A DNA stretch of 64,000 bases from Myrica gale. Lineage: Eukaryota; Streptophyta; Magnoliopsida; Fagales; Myricaceae. The position numbers and the translations under genes are program-made. Shown piece by piece: positions 37,789 to 54,579 of the stretch. Below the pieces are notes generated by a model. The model had not been told where the DNA came from and ran no database searches. It saw only the letters and a list, made by a program, of their open reading frames with translations. The stretch is taken from contig OZ005604.1 in the NCBI GenBank assembly GCA_963930655.1, positions 3,916,001 to 3,980,000 on the forward strand, written 5' to 3'. The number at the start of each line of letters is the position of its first letter. Position 1 is the stretch's first letter.

Positions 37789-40700
37789 CTACAAAAGCTT
37801 AAGCATTTTCAGACGTGCTTCATGTTCTGGATCCAATTTTGGTGGGGTATAACAACCACCAAGATCCTCCACTATGTATTCCTGCAAAACGTCAAAACAT
37901 GTAACTTTTTTTTAAGCTAGAATTGATTTGTTATCTAAATCTGACAGTAGAAATGATATTATATCTAAACTGTAGCGTCCATTCAGAGTAAGTTCTTAGT
38001 TAACTGGTGATGAGTGGGGAGGAAGCTGAGAAACAAAGGTTCTTGGCCAACTATTGACTCTATATCACAAAGATTATACTTGCAACACACACGTACCAGA
38101 AAGCTGTGTCAAGATAATAGATATTACCTTTGTGAGCTCCCTCTTGGTAAGGATGTGGTAGTGTCTCTGCCAGATCCTCTGAATCGCCATGGTGGCAGCA
38201 AGGAAACCATAAGCAATGCCAAGAATGGCAAAGATGACCACAAAAACAATAACCAAGGCAAAACATGCCTCCATAGATGCAGGAAAACAATCCAAGATGC
38301 CCCATCCATAACAGCAATTCTGGCAACCAGCCATCCGCGGATCATTACCATTAAGGGAGGAGCAATGTAGTATTAGCCCGAAAAACCCAAGCAGCACAAA
38401 GAAGGCCAGGACGCCTGGCAGTATTTATACATGGAGTCAAAACATTGAAAATGTATGACTAACCAGTACCAAGAATCGAAAATAGCTCCATTGAGGACAA
38501 GATGTGTGATGGATAGAAATCATGTGAACTCTTTTGATTAATCTTTCATCCTTCTTAAACAGGCACAATACACGAAGTACACATGTGAGTACCAAAGCTG
38601 CTGAGACCACAAAGCAGGCCTATTTCATATTGACAATTTATAACTTCAAGCATTAGTTAAAAGAAAGTTGAGGAAATTCAAATGCCAGATAACAATGGGC
38701 TATAGAGAGACCAGCACAGCAGAAACTGCCCACTAACATAGCTGCCTCAGTAGTTATTACAGAAAGGAGATTTTTTTTTTTATAAGTTACAGAAAGGAGA
38801 ATTGCATAGCACATTAGGAGAATTGCATAGCACATTATATGGAGGCACGATTATTCACACGTAATTAGTGGCCACCATGGACATTTTGGGCACAGGGAGG
38901 GAAAAAATTCAATCAACAGCGGGTGTAAATGTCTTCCAGCACAGATCTTTAATCTTTTTTTTTTATAAAACTAAGAGACAATATCAAGGCATGTTGGTGG
39001 TTGAACCTCTGTAGGAGAAAGGACAAGTTGTGATAGACAGAGATGTGGCACACAAAGTACATTTTCGTTTCTGTGCTCTATGCAGCTATCTAACCATGTT
39101 TGAACTGGATCTTCAATCCCAACAGGTTAATTTAGTAAATATATAAAAATCATGTCAGACGATCATTTACCTATACAATAGTAAAAAGGTATTGGATGTT
39201 TTGACAGAATCCTATCCCAACTATCATTGAATGAGTTCCTGAAGGCCCCATCTTTGTCCATTATGTATGCAAAGCCACCAATTGCAGCAATTACCTGAAA
39301 ACATAAACTTTATATAAGAGGGAGACCCAGCCAACCCTCAGCTTTAAACAGAAGAAAATAGAAGCTCTATCCATATCTCGAACACTTGTTATATTCGAAT
39401 CAAAACCCTACAGATGTACTAAGTGAAAGCTGAGGAAATCCATTTAGGACTTTCAATTTGTTCAGACTAGATTTCCACAGGGAAATTGCTAGTTAAAACA
39501 TTTCACAGAATTTATTCGACAATGAGCAAACAAAAAACAGAATAGATAGTATAACACCTAACAGAACAAATGGGAAAATGAAGAGAAGACAAACTTCAGA
39601 AAGATAAATTGAGCAAAGGCCACCGATATCATTATGTTCCATAAATCAATTGGCAGAGGCATTTGGATTTCCATTTCCACTGACATCATGCAAAATCCTC
39701 AAAACTTTTAATGCCATTCCTTTTTTCCCTTTACATGATAAAAAGTGACTCTGGAGCTGATAATTAAAATATATGCATTAAACCTTCAATATTACCAATG
39801 AAATGCCAGATTAATAAATGCATGGAAGGCATCTGTATGAACCCATTCATCAAGTGTTGACAGAGAAAAGAACACTCACAGTTTGCACAGCCAAGAATAC
39901 AAGGAAAACATCCCTTGCCACGAAGAGTCTGAATTTTATTTTACGCCAAGAGTTGTCCTCAAAAAATGCAAGTCGAAGGTGAAACTGAGCTTTGCAAGTA
40001 GTGCAATGTGAGAAAGCAAATCCTTCCTGGTAAATAAAAAATAAAAATCAGGAAAAGACCATTTATCAAAGAACCACTGCTCGAAGCAATTGAATTGTAA
40101 GTTTTCATATTTATCAGAACCAAAACACAAGCGTTTACCTTAACTGAACGCCAATGATCAAGACATGAACGATGAACAAACTGCTGTGTGCCTTTGCACA
40201 TGCATGGTGATATCAATTCATCCTCTACAAAATCAACAAAAATGCCATGATACCATGGGAAGTAGGTGAATGAAAAAGCAACAAGCACATATTCTGGAAT
40301 ACATGTATACATATAACTTCCCTATAGAAAGTTTACCAAGAATATTATCTAGGACAGAGCTTGAAAAAGAGGGTAAAAAAAAATACCACTACTTCAGGAC
40401 TTGGTCAATCAGAGCAAGGATGCCAGAACTGATTGAGACCTAAGATGCAAGGAGATCTTGCTCATTTCATTCTTTTAATCTCTCCTCTCATTGATATATT
40501 CATCCGAAAAACCCTAACTCATATATGCCATAAAGCTAAGTGCTGTTCTTCCAATCTGTTCTGAGCCGATTTCTTCAATTTCTATTTATCTCTTAATTTC
40601 CCTCAACTACTACTGAGCTATATTACTTCAAAATTCCAACGTCAACTCACACTCCAAGATCACAATAGCAATTCATCAGTCAAGGCCAAAAAAAAAGAAT

Positions 40701-41203
40701 CTTTTACAAAGTCCATGTTTGGTAAGCACCATGTGAATGCCTGACTATGTCCAGGATCAAATGGCACTAAAATATAATTTCCAATAGAATATAAGCATTA
40801 TGGACATAGGTCACAAGCCATTATACCAACGGTATCATCAAAGTGTACCTATACTTGGAAATACACTAAAGTAAAATTGCCACTAGAATAGAAGCATTTG
40901 AGACATAGCGCACAAGACATTACACCAAAGGGTATAATCAAAGTGTACCTATACTTCAGACAGAGCTTAATTTTACATCCAAACACATCAGTAACAAGAT
41001 CAAGGTTATTTACAAAGAACGTTACCAGGTTCGGCGTCGCTCTCGAGGCAAATGCGACAGCAAGGAATTGAACCGGCCTCAATATCTTCATCCTTGATCT
41101 CAGCCGAGCTCCCTGGGGGCGAATCGGGCTCGTTCTCTAGCAGAGGATCGGAGTCATTAGCGTTCCCTTCACCCGTTGGCTCTAGCTGTACTTCCCCTTT
41201 CAT
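37789..41203 (-). CDS. RING-variant (RINGv/MARCH-like) membrane E3 ubiquitin ligase, 304 aa, 6 exons
   Basis: Likely transfers ubiquitin to membrane proteins. Exons in gene order: 41026-41203, 40139-40224, 39880-40026, 39171-39294, 38128-38414, 37789-37881; 915 bp, in frame. The C4HC3 RINGv domain is complete: C49, C52, C67, C69, H77, C80, C96, C99 (CRICLESD, CMCKGTQQFVHRSCLDHW, CTTC). Three hydrophobic segments follow: about 121-150, 172-197 (FYYCIGVLAFFVLLGFFGLI) and 222-256. Before them, an acidic DSDPLLEN motif (17-24) could be a sorting signal. The C-terminus YTPPKLDPEHEARLKMLKLL is typical of a conserved plant subfamily. I chose the ATG at 41203 (MKGEVQL); the frame extends upstream only through a TTG. 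A CT repeat (41428-41467) lies in the presumed leader. It converges tail-to-tail with AKT1. Substrate unknown. Confidence 0.93.
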
Positions 41204-41427
41204 TGACGGACTTCCCTCGACAAACAGAGCTTCCAAAACCCTAAAATTGAGCTCAAATACAATACACAGAAATCAGAACCCTACAAGTTACCACTTTGCA
41301 AGCTAAATCAGGCAACCGTGATTCAACCAAAACCCTATCCCTCCACCTTTTTGAAGATAAAAGGTAGAGAAAGAATCCAAGCATCAAAACTTACGCAAAT
41401 TTCAAATTTCTCTGGCAAATTCCAATC

Positions 41428-41433
41428 AGAATT

Positions 41434-41468
<35 letters not shown>
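41428..41468. repeat. CT/GA microsatellite in the 5' region of the RINGv gene
   Basis: About 20 CT units. GA/CT repeats are common in plant 5' UTRs and bind GAGA-binding (BPC) factors; a role here is inferred. Confidence 0.8.
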
Positions 41469-41471
<3 letters not shown>

Positions 41472-41899
41472 CGTCTCTCAGCAAACAATCAGAGCCCGAT
41501 GGATGTTTTGAGAGATTGATTGTTTCATAATTAATAATTAGACTTGAAGTCAATTAAAATTAATCGAGGAGAACTACGATTAAATACCTGAAGTTGCAAA
41601 GAAACTCGAACAAAAAGTCACTCAACTTTTCCAAGGCGTCGATAGGAATGATTCCGAGGGAAGAATTTCTGAGAGCACAAAAGTAACGGGTCCTTATCTA
41701 ATAGGCGCCGAGTGCATACCAAGCACCTCCATTGTTCTGTATATTAACGTGGAGTGGGACCTGTTCTAACTTCTATGGATATACGGGCGGGGTGAGCTCT
41801 TAGCGGGCCTAAGCAGTTGGGCGGTTTGAGTGCCTAATAAAACCCACTTCAATTTCGTTGATCTTCCGGCCTTAATTACCCTATTTTTTATTTATTTTT

Positions 41900-42296
41900 G
41901 GAAAAAATATATTTTTCACCCACAAACTACCATAAGTTTTACATTTTACACCAAAAACTACCAATTTGGATACATTGCACCCTCTAACTACCAATTTTTG
42001 ACACTTTGCACCATTGTCAAATTTGTAGACTAAAATGACGATAATACCCTTGACCCATTTTTCATATATTAAAGATATTATTGTCAATTCATTAATTTAT
42101 TAAGAGTATTATTGTCAAATGGAGGGTGAAAAGTGTTTAATATTAGTTGTTGGAGGGTGTAATGTGTCAAATTGGGTAGTTTAGGGTGTAAAGTGTCTAA
42201 CATTGGTAGTTTAAGGGTAAAATGTCTTAAAGATGGTAGTTTGAGGTGCAATGTGTCACTACCCTGATAGTTTATGGGTAAAAATGTATTTTTCCC
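41900..42296. mobile_element. MULE-type MITE, 397 bp, 9-bp target duplication
   Basis: TTTATTTTT flanks both sides (41891-41899, 42297-42305). About 30-bp terminal inverted repeats start GGAAAAAATATATTTTTCAC and end as the inverse of GGGAAAAATACATTTTTACC. The inside repeats the phrase family ACAAACTACC / TTGACACTTTGCACC / GGGTGTAATGTGTC. Nine-base duplications are the Mutator-like signature. Confidence 0.85.
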
Positions 42297-42721
42297 TTTA
42301 TTTTTAAATCCCACTTACAAGCCTGTTTGGAAGGGCAAAAAAAATTAGAATATTTTTTTACAAATTTCGACAATAGTTTGACAAATTTCATCCCTATTTT
42401 TTTTTCCACAAACTTCAATACTTTCCTAAAAATTTCAATACATATTTTTATAAACTCCAATAGAATCTATGCATTCTCCAATAAAAAAACCTGAAATTAT
42501 TTTACATTATAAACAACCTTAAGTGAAAATAAACCGAGATTTAATGTTTTCTTTTTATATTTTGATTTTGTCTTTAATCAACCCTAGTAAAACCTCGGAA
42601 GCATCCTTGAACAGGCATTCAAATGTTATCTACTCCAACTTTTCCAATATGGCCTCTTGAATGTGCCAGCAAAAGATTTTGTAAAATAACCCTAAAAAAA
42701 TTATTCTACTACAATCACTAA

Positions 42722-42872
42722 AGGTTGTGTTTGAGTGTTAAAATTTTGAGAATGTTAAATTTTTATTAATTTTTAATATTTATTATAATAAAAAGTAATA
42801 ATATGATGTGAGATAAATATTATATTATAATTTTTTATTATATTAAAATTTTAGAAAGCGTAAATGTAACCT
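42722..42872. mobile_element. Tourist-like MITE, 151 bp, TAA duplication
   Basis: TAA at 42719-42721 and 42873-42875. Ends AGGTTGTGTTTG and (G)TAAATGTAACCT are inverted copies. AT-rich interior. Confidence 0.75.
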
Positions 42873-42874
42873 TA

Positions 42875-43054
42875 AGGGTTGTTCGGCACCTTTATATTCT
42901 CAGGATTTTTTGAATCCTGAGAATACACAAACTGAACATGTTTTTTAACATCACCTAAAAATAACTAATGCACGTATACCAATAAAGTTAACATCACCTA
43001 AAAATTTTCAAAACACAAAAAATTTTCAAAAAACTACCCCCACCGAACATCCTC
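42875..43054. mobile_element. Second Tourist-like MITE, abutting the first, with a perfect hairpin
   Basis: Begins AGGGTTGTTCGGCAC and ends CACCGAACATCCTC, with TTA at the outer borders. It contains a perfect 13-bp inverted repeat (TATTCTCAGGATT at 42895-42907 and its complement at 42913-42925, 5-base loop). It shares its left border trinucleotide with the preceding MITE. Confidence 0.65.
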
Positions 43055-43199
43055 TTAGTGCTTTGTATGCTACATTATTCTTCAACATCAAATAAAAATT
43101 CCCTCGAGTTTGAAGAGTCATTATCGCAGATGGCGATGCTGGGCATGAGGTAATCCCGCCATTGCAGAGGATGAGAATCCTCTTTACTCCTTCATGGTA

Positions 43200-43390
43200 T
43201 GTTTGAGCCCCAATAAGTTGGGTCCAAAAATTTAGGTTTAATAATAAAAATTTTACCACATAATTTTTTATTATTATATTATTTATTAAAAATCTTCTCT
43301 TTCTTCACTTTTTCACCAACTCTCATAACATATCTTTACTTTATAATATTTCTCAAATACCAATACCCAAAATTTTTATCTTCAAACGAT
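43200..43390. mobile_element. Tourist-like MITE (same family as 2945-3118)
   Basis: Matches 2945-3118 over most of its length in the same orientation (TTTAATAATAAAAA, CATAATTTTTTATTATTAT, TTTACTTTATAATATTTCTC). Left border about 43196-43210. Confidence 0.55.
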
Positions 43391-43954
43391 ATCAGAGTTC
43401 TGACCATGATGTGATGTTCGAAGAGAAATAACCCATCAAAATACACGTGAGAATTCTCCTGACTCTCGTGGAACTTGTTAAATTGCATATTATTTTAATA
43501 TATTTCCTCTATGAAAAAAAAAGGATTAAGTACGGTTTTTCACATTTGAATAAGGGTGAGAAAAACTTATATATAAAAAAATAATAAAGGTGAGAAAAAA
43601 TTCAGACTAAAATCAGAATTTCGATTCAGCACACATCCGAATAACAAGAATCTAAATGTATTTTTTACATTTTTCGAAATCAAAATCAGAATAAAATATT
43701 CCGGCGTTTCCTTTTTTCTTAATTAATTCTAAATGTATTTTTTTTACATTTTTTAGAATCAAAATTCGAATAAAAAATTATAGCGTTTATTTTTTTTAAT
43801 TATTTAAAAAATATGGCTCAAAACCTTGTAATTTTACTTAAGATTTTGAGTTAAAGTTTATTTTATTTTAGATAGGGTTTAAAACGTTGTAATTTTAAAA
43901 TATGGTTCACAACCTTTTTTTATGCCCATAATTTTTTAATGTTGTAATTTAATA
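43391..43954. other. Intergenic, no gene seen
   Basis: AT-rich. A GATATCAGAGTTC word just after the MITE resembles a retroelement primer-binding site but no LTRs are visible. Two loose copies of a CTAAATGTATTTTTT..ACATTTTT.GAATCAAAAT unit lie at 43650-43790. Confidence 0.4.
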
Positions 43955-44665
43955 GGAGAAAACATATTTTTTACCAAAAAACTACTGGGTCTGTTAGGGT
44001 TGTCCATTGGTCGGTCCAGTCCGGTTCGGTTCGGCCATGTTATGAAGTATATAGACCGATTCGGACCGGTTATTCTATCGGTCCGGTCCGGTTTGGGTCA
44101 TGTCATTTTGGGTTGGTTTTGGGTTGGGTCATGCCATTTTGGGTTTGGACCATGTCATTTTGGGCCAATTTTCGGTTTGGGCCGGTTTGAAGAGGTATAC
44201 TCCGGTCCAAGTCCAATTTTCCACATGGATATGCCGGAACCGGACCGGAGTATACCGGTCTCGGTCCGGGTTGGCTGGTCCGGCCGGTTTGGTGGACAGC
44301 CCCAGGGTCTGTGACACATTGCACTATAAACTATCAATTTTGATACATTACACCCTCAAACTATCAATGTTAGACATTTTTCACTTTACATTACTCACTT
44401 TTACATTGTACTATTCAACTACCAATATTATACACTTTGCACTCCTCTCCCGACAATAATAACCTAAAAATTTAATGAATTAACAATAATATTTTCAATA
44501 TATTCAAAGTGATTAAGGACATTATCGTTATTTTAGTCTTAAATTTTGATAGAGGGTGCAAAGTGTCTAAGATTAATAATTAGAGGGTGCAATGTCTCAA
44601 ACATAGTAGTTTAGGGTGCAAAGTGTAAAGCTTACGGTAGTTCATGGGTAGAAAATATATTTTCC
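43955..44665. mobile_element. MULE-type MITE copy split by a hAT insertion
   Basis: Outer parts (43955-43994 and 44305-44665) rejoin into a copy of the 41900-42296 family of nearly the same length (about 393 bp), with matching GGAGAAAACATATTTTTTAC / TTTTCC ends and the CACATTGCACTATAAACTATC phrase. No clear outer target duplication remains. Confidence 0.7.
43995..44304. mobile_element. hAT MITE, 310 bp, nested in the MULE MITE
   Basis: 8-bp duplication GGGTCTGT (43987-43994, 44305-44312). Ends TAGGGTTGTCCA and TGGACAGCCCCA. The interior is filled with CGGTCCGG and GGTTTGGGTC words and a thrice-repeated CATGTCATTTTGGG phrase. Confidence 0.9.
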
Positions 44666-44870
44666 TTTTTTTATTTTAGATGAATGTTTATTTTAGTTTT
44701 TTTATGAATATTTATTTTACATGTTATTTATTGTTAATTTATAAAGTATAACAAAAAAAATTTGTAGTTCGTGGGTAGAAAATAGATATATATATTTTTT
44801 TTATTTTAGATGAATATTTATTTTTCATGTAATTTATTGTTAATTTATAATGTATAACAAAAATATTTGT
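44638..44870 (+). repeat. Tandem duplication spanning a MITE end
   Basis: About 126-bp (44638-44763) and 106-bp (44764-44869) units share GTAGTTC.TGGGTAGAAAATA, TTTATTTTAGATGAAT.TTTA and TTATTGTTAATTTATAA. The unit includes the MULE-MITE terminus plus flank, so duplication came after insertion. Confidence 0.7.
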
Positions 44871-44934
44871 ACAAATTTTCGACCCAAAATGCCTAATGGG
44901 CTTATTAAGGCCCGAAAACATCTAACAAAAAAAG

Positions 44935-45125
44935 CTCATATAATGAAAACGAAAAATTCAGATTCTAATTTCGAAAATTTCGTTTCTGTTCCGGTTCTAT
45001 TCTGACACAATACTGGAATGGAACCAGAATGAAACAAGAACCAAATATTTGATTTAGGTTAGTACCAAAATCGGAATCGAAATTGGTTATTCAGGTTCCA
45101 TCCGTTCCGGTATTATCCCCTACCT
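44935..45125. mobile_element. hAT-like subterminal fragment
   Basis: GTTCCGGTTCTATTCTG, GGAATGGAACCAGAATG and CCGTTCCGG words alternate on both strands, as in subterminal hAT repeats. No paired termini. Confidence 0.4.
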
Positions 45126-45226
45126 TTGAATTATGTGTTGTTGACCGTTTAAACATTAAAAGAATCAACTTTTAAGACATTGTATTCTTAAATCACTAAT
45201 TGCTAATACTTTGTATCCTCTAATTA

Positions 45227-45964
45227 GGAAAAATACATTTTCTATCAATAAACTATCGGGTTTGTGACACATTACACCTTAAACTATCATTTTTGTAGGG
45301 CTGAGAAGAACCAGACGGTAGACCGGATCGGACCGGACCGATTTTGTGGTTTTTATCAGATGAATCCGGTCCGATCGGGATCGGATTAATGCGATCTGGT
45401 CTGGTCTAAGATTTTTAGAAACCGGTCCGAATCGGACCAGACCACATTTCATATTTTTTTTAAAAATAAAAGTATATACTGCGCATTAACAGAGGCTCAC
45501 TGCGCAGAATTTCTGCCCAAGCACTGTGCGAGATTCTGTGTAGAGGCTCATGGCGTAGTGCGCAGAGGGACTTTGCGCAGACGCTATGAGCAGTGCCTCT
45601 ACTAGTGTGCAAAGGCATTAAAAAAATAAGTGGTCCAATCCGGACTGCTTTCTACTAGACCGGACCGGACCCGATCCTCTATATTTGTAGGAACGAATTT
45701 CCGGTCCAGCAGCCCTACATTTTTGACACATTACACCTTTCAACTACTAATGATAGAAACTTTGCACCTTCCTTCCGACAATAATACCATAAAATTTAAT
45801 GAATTGACAATAACATCTTCAATAGATTCAAAGTGGGTCAAGGACATTATCGTCATTTTAATCTAAAATTTTGATAGAGGGTGCAATGTCTCAAATATAG
45901 TAGTTTAAGGTGCAAAGTGCAAAATTTACTGTAGTTCATGGGTGAAAAATGTATTTTTTTTCCC
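45227..45964. mobile_element. Third MULE-type MITE copy, also split by a hAT insertion
   Basis: Ends GGAAAAATACATTTTCTATC and (inverse) GGGAAAAAAAATACATTTTT. The outer parts total about 308 bp and match the family phrases GTGACACATTACACC and GGGTGCAATGTCTC. No clear outer duplication. Confidence 0.7.
45296..45717. mobile_element. hAT MITE, 422 bp, nested in the third MULE MITE
   Basis: 8-bp duplication CATTTTTG (45288-45295, 45718-45725). Ends TAGGGCTG and CAGCCCTA, with GGACCGGACCG clusters at both subterminal sides. The centre holds GC-richer repeats of a GTGCGCAGA / TTTGCGCAGAC kind (45480-45605). Confidence 0.9.
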
Positions 45965-46526
45965 TTAAGTTAAATACGAACTTGAAACTAAGTATATCTA
46001 AAATTTATAAAATTAGCCTATTAACTTAAAAAAAATACAAAAATGTGAATAAAAAATAGAAAAACAATTAAAATAAAAGAAAAAGAAATACCTTCTTCAT
46101 TTTTAAGTCCAAAGAAAGCACATACAATGCATATAATTCATTTTTTTTGTCCAAATTCTCGTTCAATGCATGAATGGACTTTTAACTCTCATTCACCCTA
46201 TATATTGGACTTCTCTCCCATTCTAGAGAGACAAGAGAATCTCTCGCTAGAACTCCTTTCCCCCTACCCATTTGCCGGCGTTTGCACCCTAGGCTGTCTC
46301 ATCTCTTCTACCGTCCGATTTTGTTGCCTTCCTTCGTTGTCGGCTTTTTGTTTTCGCTGTTTTCCCCTTATAATTGTTATGACTATTAAAAAAAACTTAT
46401 TATTTGGGGTGAAAATGTGCTTAATCCAGAAAAAATAAAAAGTGTTGGTTCTCCGGGACCATATAAATGTATTCCAAATATGAGCCCAAAAGGTGGTTCT
46501 TCTCCTTGAGTTTGCCGAATATATTA
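45965..46526. other. Intergenic, no gene supported
   Basis: AT-rich, then mixed. Overlapping opposite-strand frames of about 100 codons (46127-46569) have no recognised domain. Confidence 0.4.
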
Positions 46527-46706
46527 GGCATGTTTGTTTGCCCAAAAATTTAGGCCTTAAAAATTCCAACCAAATAAATATATTACAAAATTTCTAACTT
46601 TTACATATACTTTTCAAATTTTTCACAAACCCCAAAAACTTCAACATTCAAAAGATTCTCAAAATTTAGAAAATATTCTTCAAAATTCCGGTAAACAAAC
46701 ATCCCC
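46527..46706. mobile_element. Tourist-like MITE, about 180 bp
   Basis: TTA followed by GGCATGTTTGTTTGCC at the left and GGTAAACAAACATCCCC at the right, inverted copies of each other. Confidence 0.65.
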
Positions 46707-47547
46707 ATTATCTACTGATGAAATCTTGCAAAGACCTGATTATCCTACTTCTTTCTTGTATTAATGGTGATGATACACATTGTAGAATTATATATGTGTA
46801 TAATTTTTATAAAATATAGTGAAGACCTCAGAAATTAATTTATCAGAAATGTTATTCACTACGCCGCCCAAGAAATATTAGTGGAAAATTTTTCTTGATG
46901 GTTTTATGGTTCCGTCTTGTCAGGATCAGAGGTTTCAAATTTCAACACATTAATCTCCCTCGGTGAGTGTCCCGAAACGAGTAGAAACTTCATTAGTTTA
47001 GAGGCATATGCTATGTCTAGAAGAATTTCATTATCTCTGGAACTGTGGATTATATAATAAGAAAAACGTCACTCCAATGTTACGTACGGTACGCGTTTTC
47101 CATTTACCATATTCACCGAACTTGATAAATATATAATAGGCCACAAATTGTGCCATTGCGTGCAGCGTTGGCAAAGCTTTACCCCAGAAACAAGGACCAG
47201 TTGACGTAGACCACGCAGAAGAAGGGCCAGTCAAACGTATAATTAACTCTGCAAACCAAGAAGCAAGCAAGAAAGTTCGTCCATCACGGAAGGTTCGCCT
47301 TTGATTTGTGTTGAGTGACGTACAATGATTGAAACTTCAAATACAAAATTATTTACGAACTGTTCAAAACAAAGAATTCTATGAAATCAATCAATTTGAG
47401 CAGTACAAAAGGTTCTAGACAAGAAGAAATAAAGTATAATTTCAATTACGTGCTTCTTATGATCTTATCTTTATCCTCTTTAGCTACATCTTGATACCGC
47501 GAGAGAGTTGAAGCACAAGTATTGAGGCCTGCAGCCTGTTTTCCATT
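46707..47547. other. Spacer 3' of the EG45-like gene
   Basis: Includes the presumed 3' UTR of the EG45-like gene (ending below 47548). The 79-codon minus frame at 47031-47270 has some coding-like composition but no recognised family or splice link. Confidence 0.35.
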
Positions 47548-48451
47548 TCAGACCCTGCACAGAATATACAGTGTCTTTCAAAAACCATTCCAGAAAAAAA
47601 AGCTTTCAATCAAAAATTGAAAGAACCCACAACAAAGATAATCAATAAGATAGTTGGAACAAAGGAAAAAAGAGGAGTGAGAGAGAGAGAGTCAGGAACA
47701 AGAAGCTGCTGGTGTAGAGCAGCAGATGGTTTAGGTGAAAATCACAACTCATTGGATTTGGAGCAGTTAAAAGTTGATTCCTCCATGAACTTGACCTTAG
47801 GTATTACGTCATGGGATGGAATTGGAGTATCAGAGAAGAATAACAGAAACTTAAATAAAACTTTTCAATGTATTGGCTATCAGAGCAGTGAAGGTGAGGA
47901 AGGAAAATTACGTACTGTTGAAATTCGATATTGATTGAATTAGCAGATGCATTTGCAATAGCCTCGAAAGCTGTCTTCGACAAGACCATGGTTGTGCCAT
48001 TAGCGGACGGCGGAGAGCGTAATTTGCCAGCATAATCCACAATCTTAATCTGAATCGTCGACCCTTGGACACAAGCACGCGGTTGTGTAGCGCTGATGCA
48101 CCTCACCAAGTACTGCCTTCCACATGATGCCCCATTGTCCCATATTCCGTCACCGGCCGCTCCAAACAGATTGCTGGATGGAAACTGAGACGGGTCGCTT
48201 TGATAACATGAAGTGGCTATATAACAGTAATAAGAAAATTGATTTGTGAGATATAGTGCATTGATGAAGGGGTTTGATCAGTAATATGATCGAGGAGGTT
48301 CTGCAACTTTTTTGTCGTTTCTCTGAAGGTACTTACGTGAATACGGGGGAGAATACCGTGCTGCAGTGCCAACATCGCCATGGGAAGTATGAAGGAACTG
48401 GGAGACCACGAAGGTGAGGACTAAGTACCATTGAAGACTACTCCTGGACAT
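47548..48451 (-). CDS. EG45-like / plant natriuretic-peptide-like secreted protein, 140 aa, 3 exons
   Basis: A small apoplastic double-psi beta-barrel protein related to expansin domain 1. Family members act in water and ion balance and stress responses; no enzymatic activity is known. Exons: 48337-48451, 47916-48216, and a 7-base last coding exon 47548-47554; 423 bp, in frame. The start MSRSSLQWYLVLTFVVSQFL is a signal peptide with likely cleavage after HTSHG (about 25). Mature DVGTAARYSPPY opens the barrel; then PTSCYQSD, GIWDNGASCGRQYLVRC, VDYAGKLRSPPSANGTTMVL and the family ending NIEFQQV. The last Val and the stop come from the 7-base exon (donor GTACGT, acceptor TGCAG), which restores the usual QQV ending; reading on without splicing would not. 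Four cysteines remain in the mature protein, and the usual DRC/DRA after KIVD is DYA here. Confidence 0.88.
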
Positions 48452-49600
48452 TTTTGTAAGTGTGAGGAGCTTGAAGAATAGGCTCCTTTATGCCATGAAG
48501 GAAAAGAAAAAGGGTGTTGGATTTAATATTCCAAGTCAATGCTGGGGAATCATCAACACCACCTAACCGTAACCACTTCTGTTATAGTTTAATGGTATAC
48601 ATTAACTCCGACGCATTACGCGAATGCTGTGCGGTCCCAAACAAATAAGGTTTTTTTGGTCTAAGTTTGACCAAAAACTCGGACCGCGTAAAATAAGGAG
48701 CTCTCGGCCTAAATAGAATGATTTTTTTTAAAACATTTGTCTTTTATTATGTTTTTTGGTCTATTAGGCAAGAAAAGAAAATGATTTTCTCTTATCAGAA
48801 ACATTAATGCATGGGGTGGTGGGGGTGGTTTATCAGTCGTGTTGACTATTCATCATTCATGACATTTATACTAGTAACATGAATGGGCCCTTGTGCCAAA
48901 AGAAAAAAGGTTGCATCTAGACACAATAGATAACGACCTACTTCTCAAGGCTTTACTTACCTAATTCTGTTTAGATTAAAATTAAGAATAAATGATTCAT
49001 TATCTAGACAGTCGTATTAAGATTCGACTTTGTCGAGAGACCTACCTGGATTGTTTCAAAATAGCCCACTAACACAAGTACAGAACATACACCCGACGTG
49101 CTTGTATAATTTCTTTTTCCCCTTCGCCTAATTTCCTTGTAAAACCTCTAGGAAACAAGAGAGTTGAGACGTTGCAATTATGAGACTTCAAGGAGCTCAA
49201 TCGACATTGTGGTCATTTGGGTCAATGACTAAACTTACAAGTTAACAACCACGTTTGGGTTTTGTGAACACCGCGCTGGAAAATCTTCCTCAAGGTGAAT
49301 TGTGGTCAGAAACTTAAACAAAAGGCCCATGTTACAAACAAAATATGTCTCGCCAAGAAGATATAACCAAATTAAATAAAGAACCATGGTGATGGCAAAA
49401 AGCATCAACAAAGTGTAGACATCATCGTCTAGATTTCATATCCTTTTTTTTTTTGGCTGAATGTCTAGATTTCATATCCATTTAGGCTCAAAGAACACAT
49501 AATACAGAGATGACATTACCGAGGGCTCGGAATTGAATGACCAACCCACAGGCCAAAGGTTCAATGGGGGGGGGGGGGGGGAGTGTGCGAGGGAGAGCCA
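48452..49600. other. EG45-like gene promoter and spacer
   Basis: No other gene seen. The first 200 bp upstream of the EG45-like ATG hold AT-rich TATA-like words. A 16-base G run is at 49566-49581, about 35 bp past the RPT6 stop codon. Confidence 0.4.
49566..49581. repeat. 16-base G tract (C tract in the RPT6 3' UTR)
   Basis: Pure G16 on the plus strand. On the RPT6 transcript it would be a C16 run 34-49 bases after the stop codon. Confidence 0.9.
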
Positions 49601-49614
49601 CACATGGAACAACA

Positions 49615-54579
<4,965 letters not shown>

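Noticed and set aside
41204-41236. Upstream TTG extension of the RINGv protein
   Set aside because: Not an ATG; family members start at the MKGEVQL-like methionine.
41428-41468. CT repeat as a CRISPR-like or functional array
   Set aside because: Simple microsatellite; no spacers, and this is a plant nuclear genome.
43388-43400. GATATCAGAG word as a second retroelement primer-binding site
   Set aside because: No LTR pair or purine tract could be found around it.
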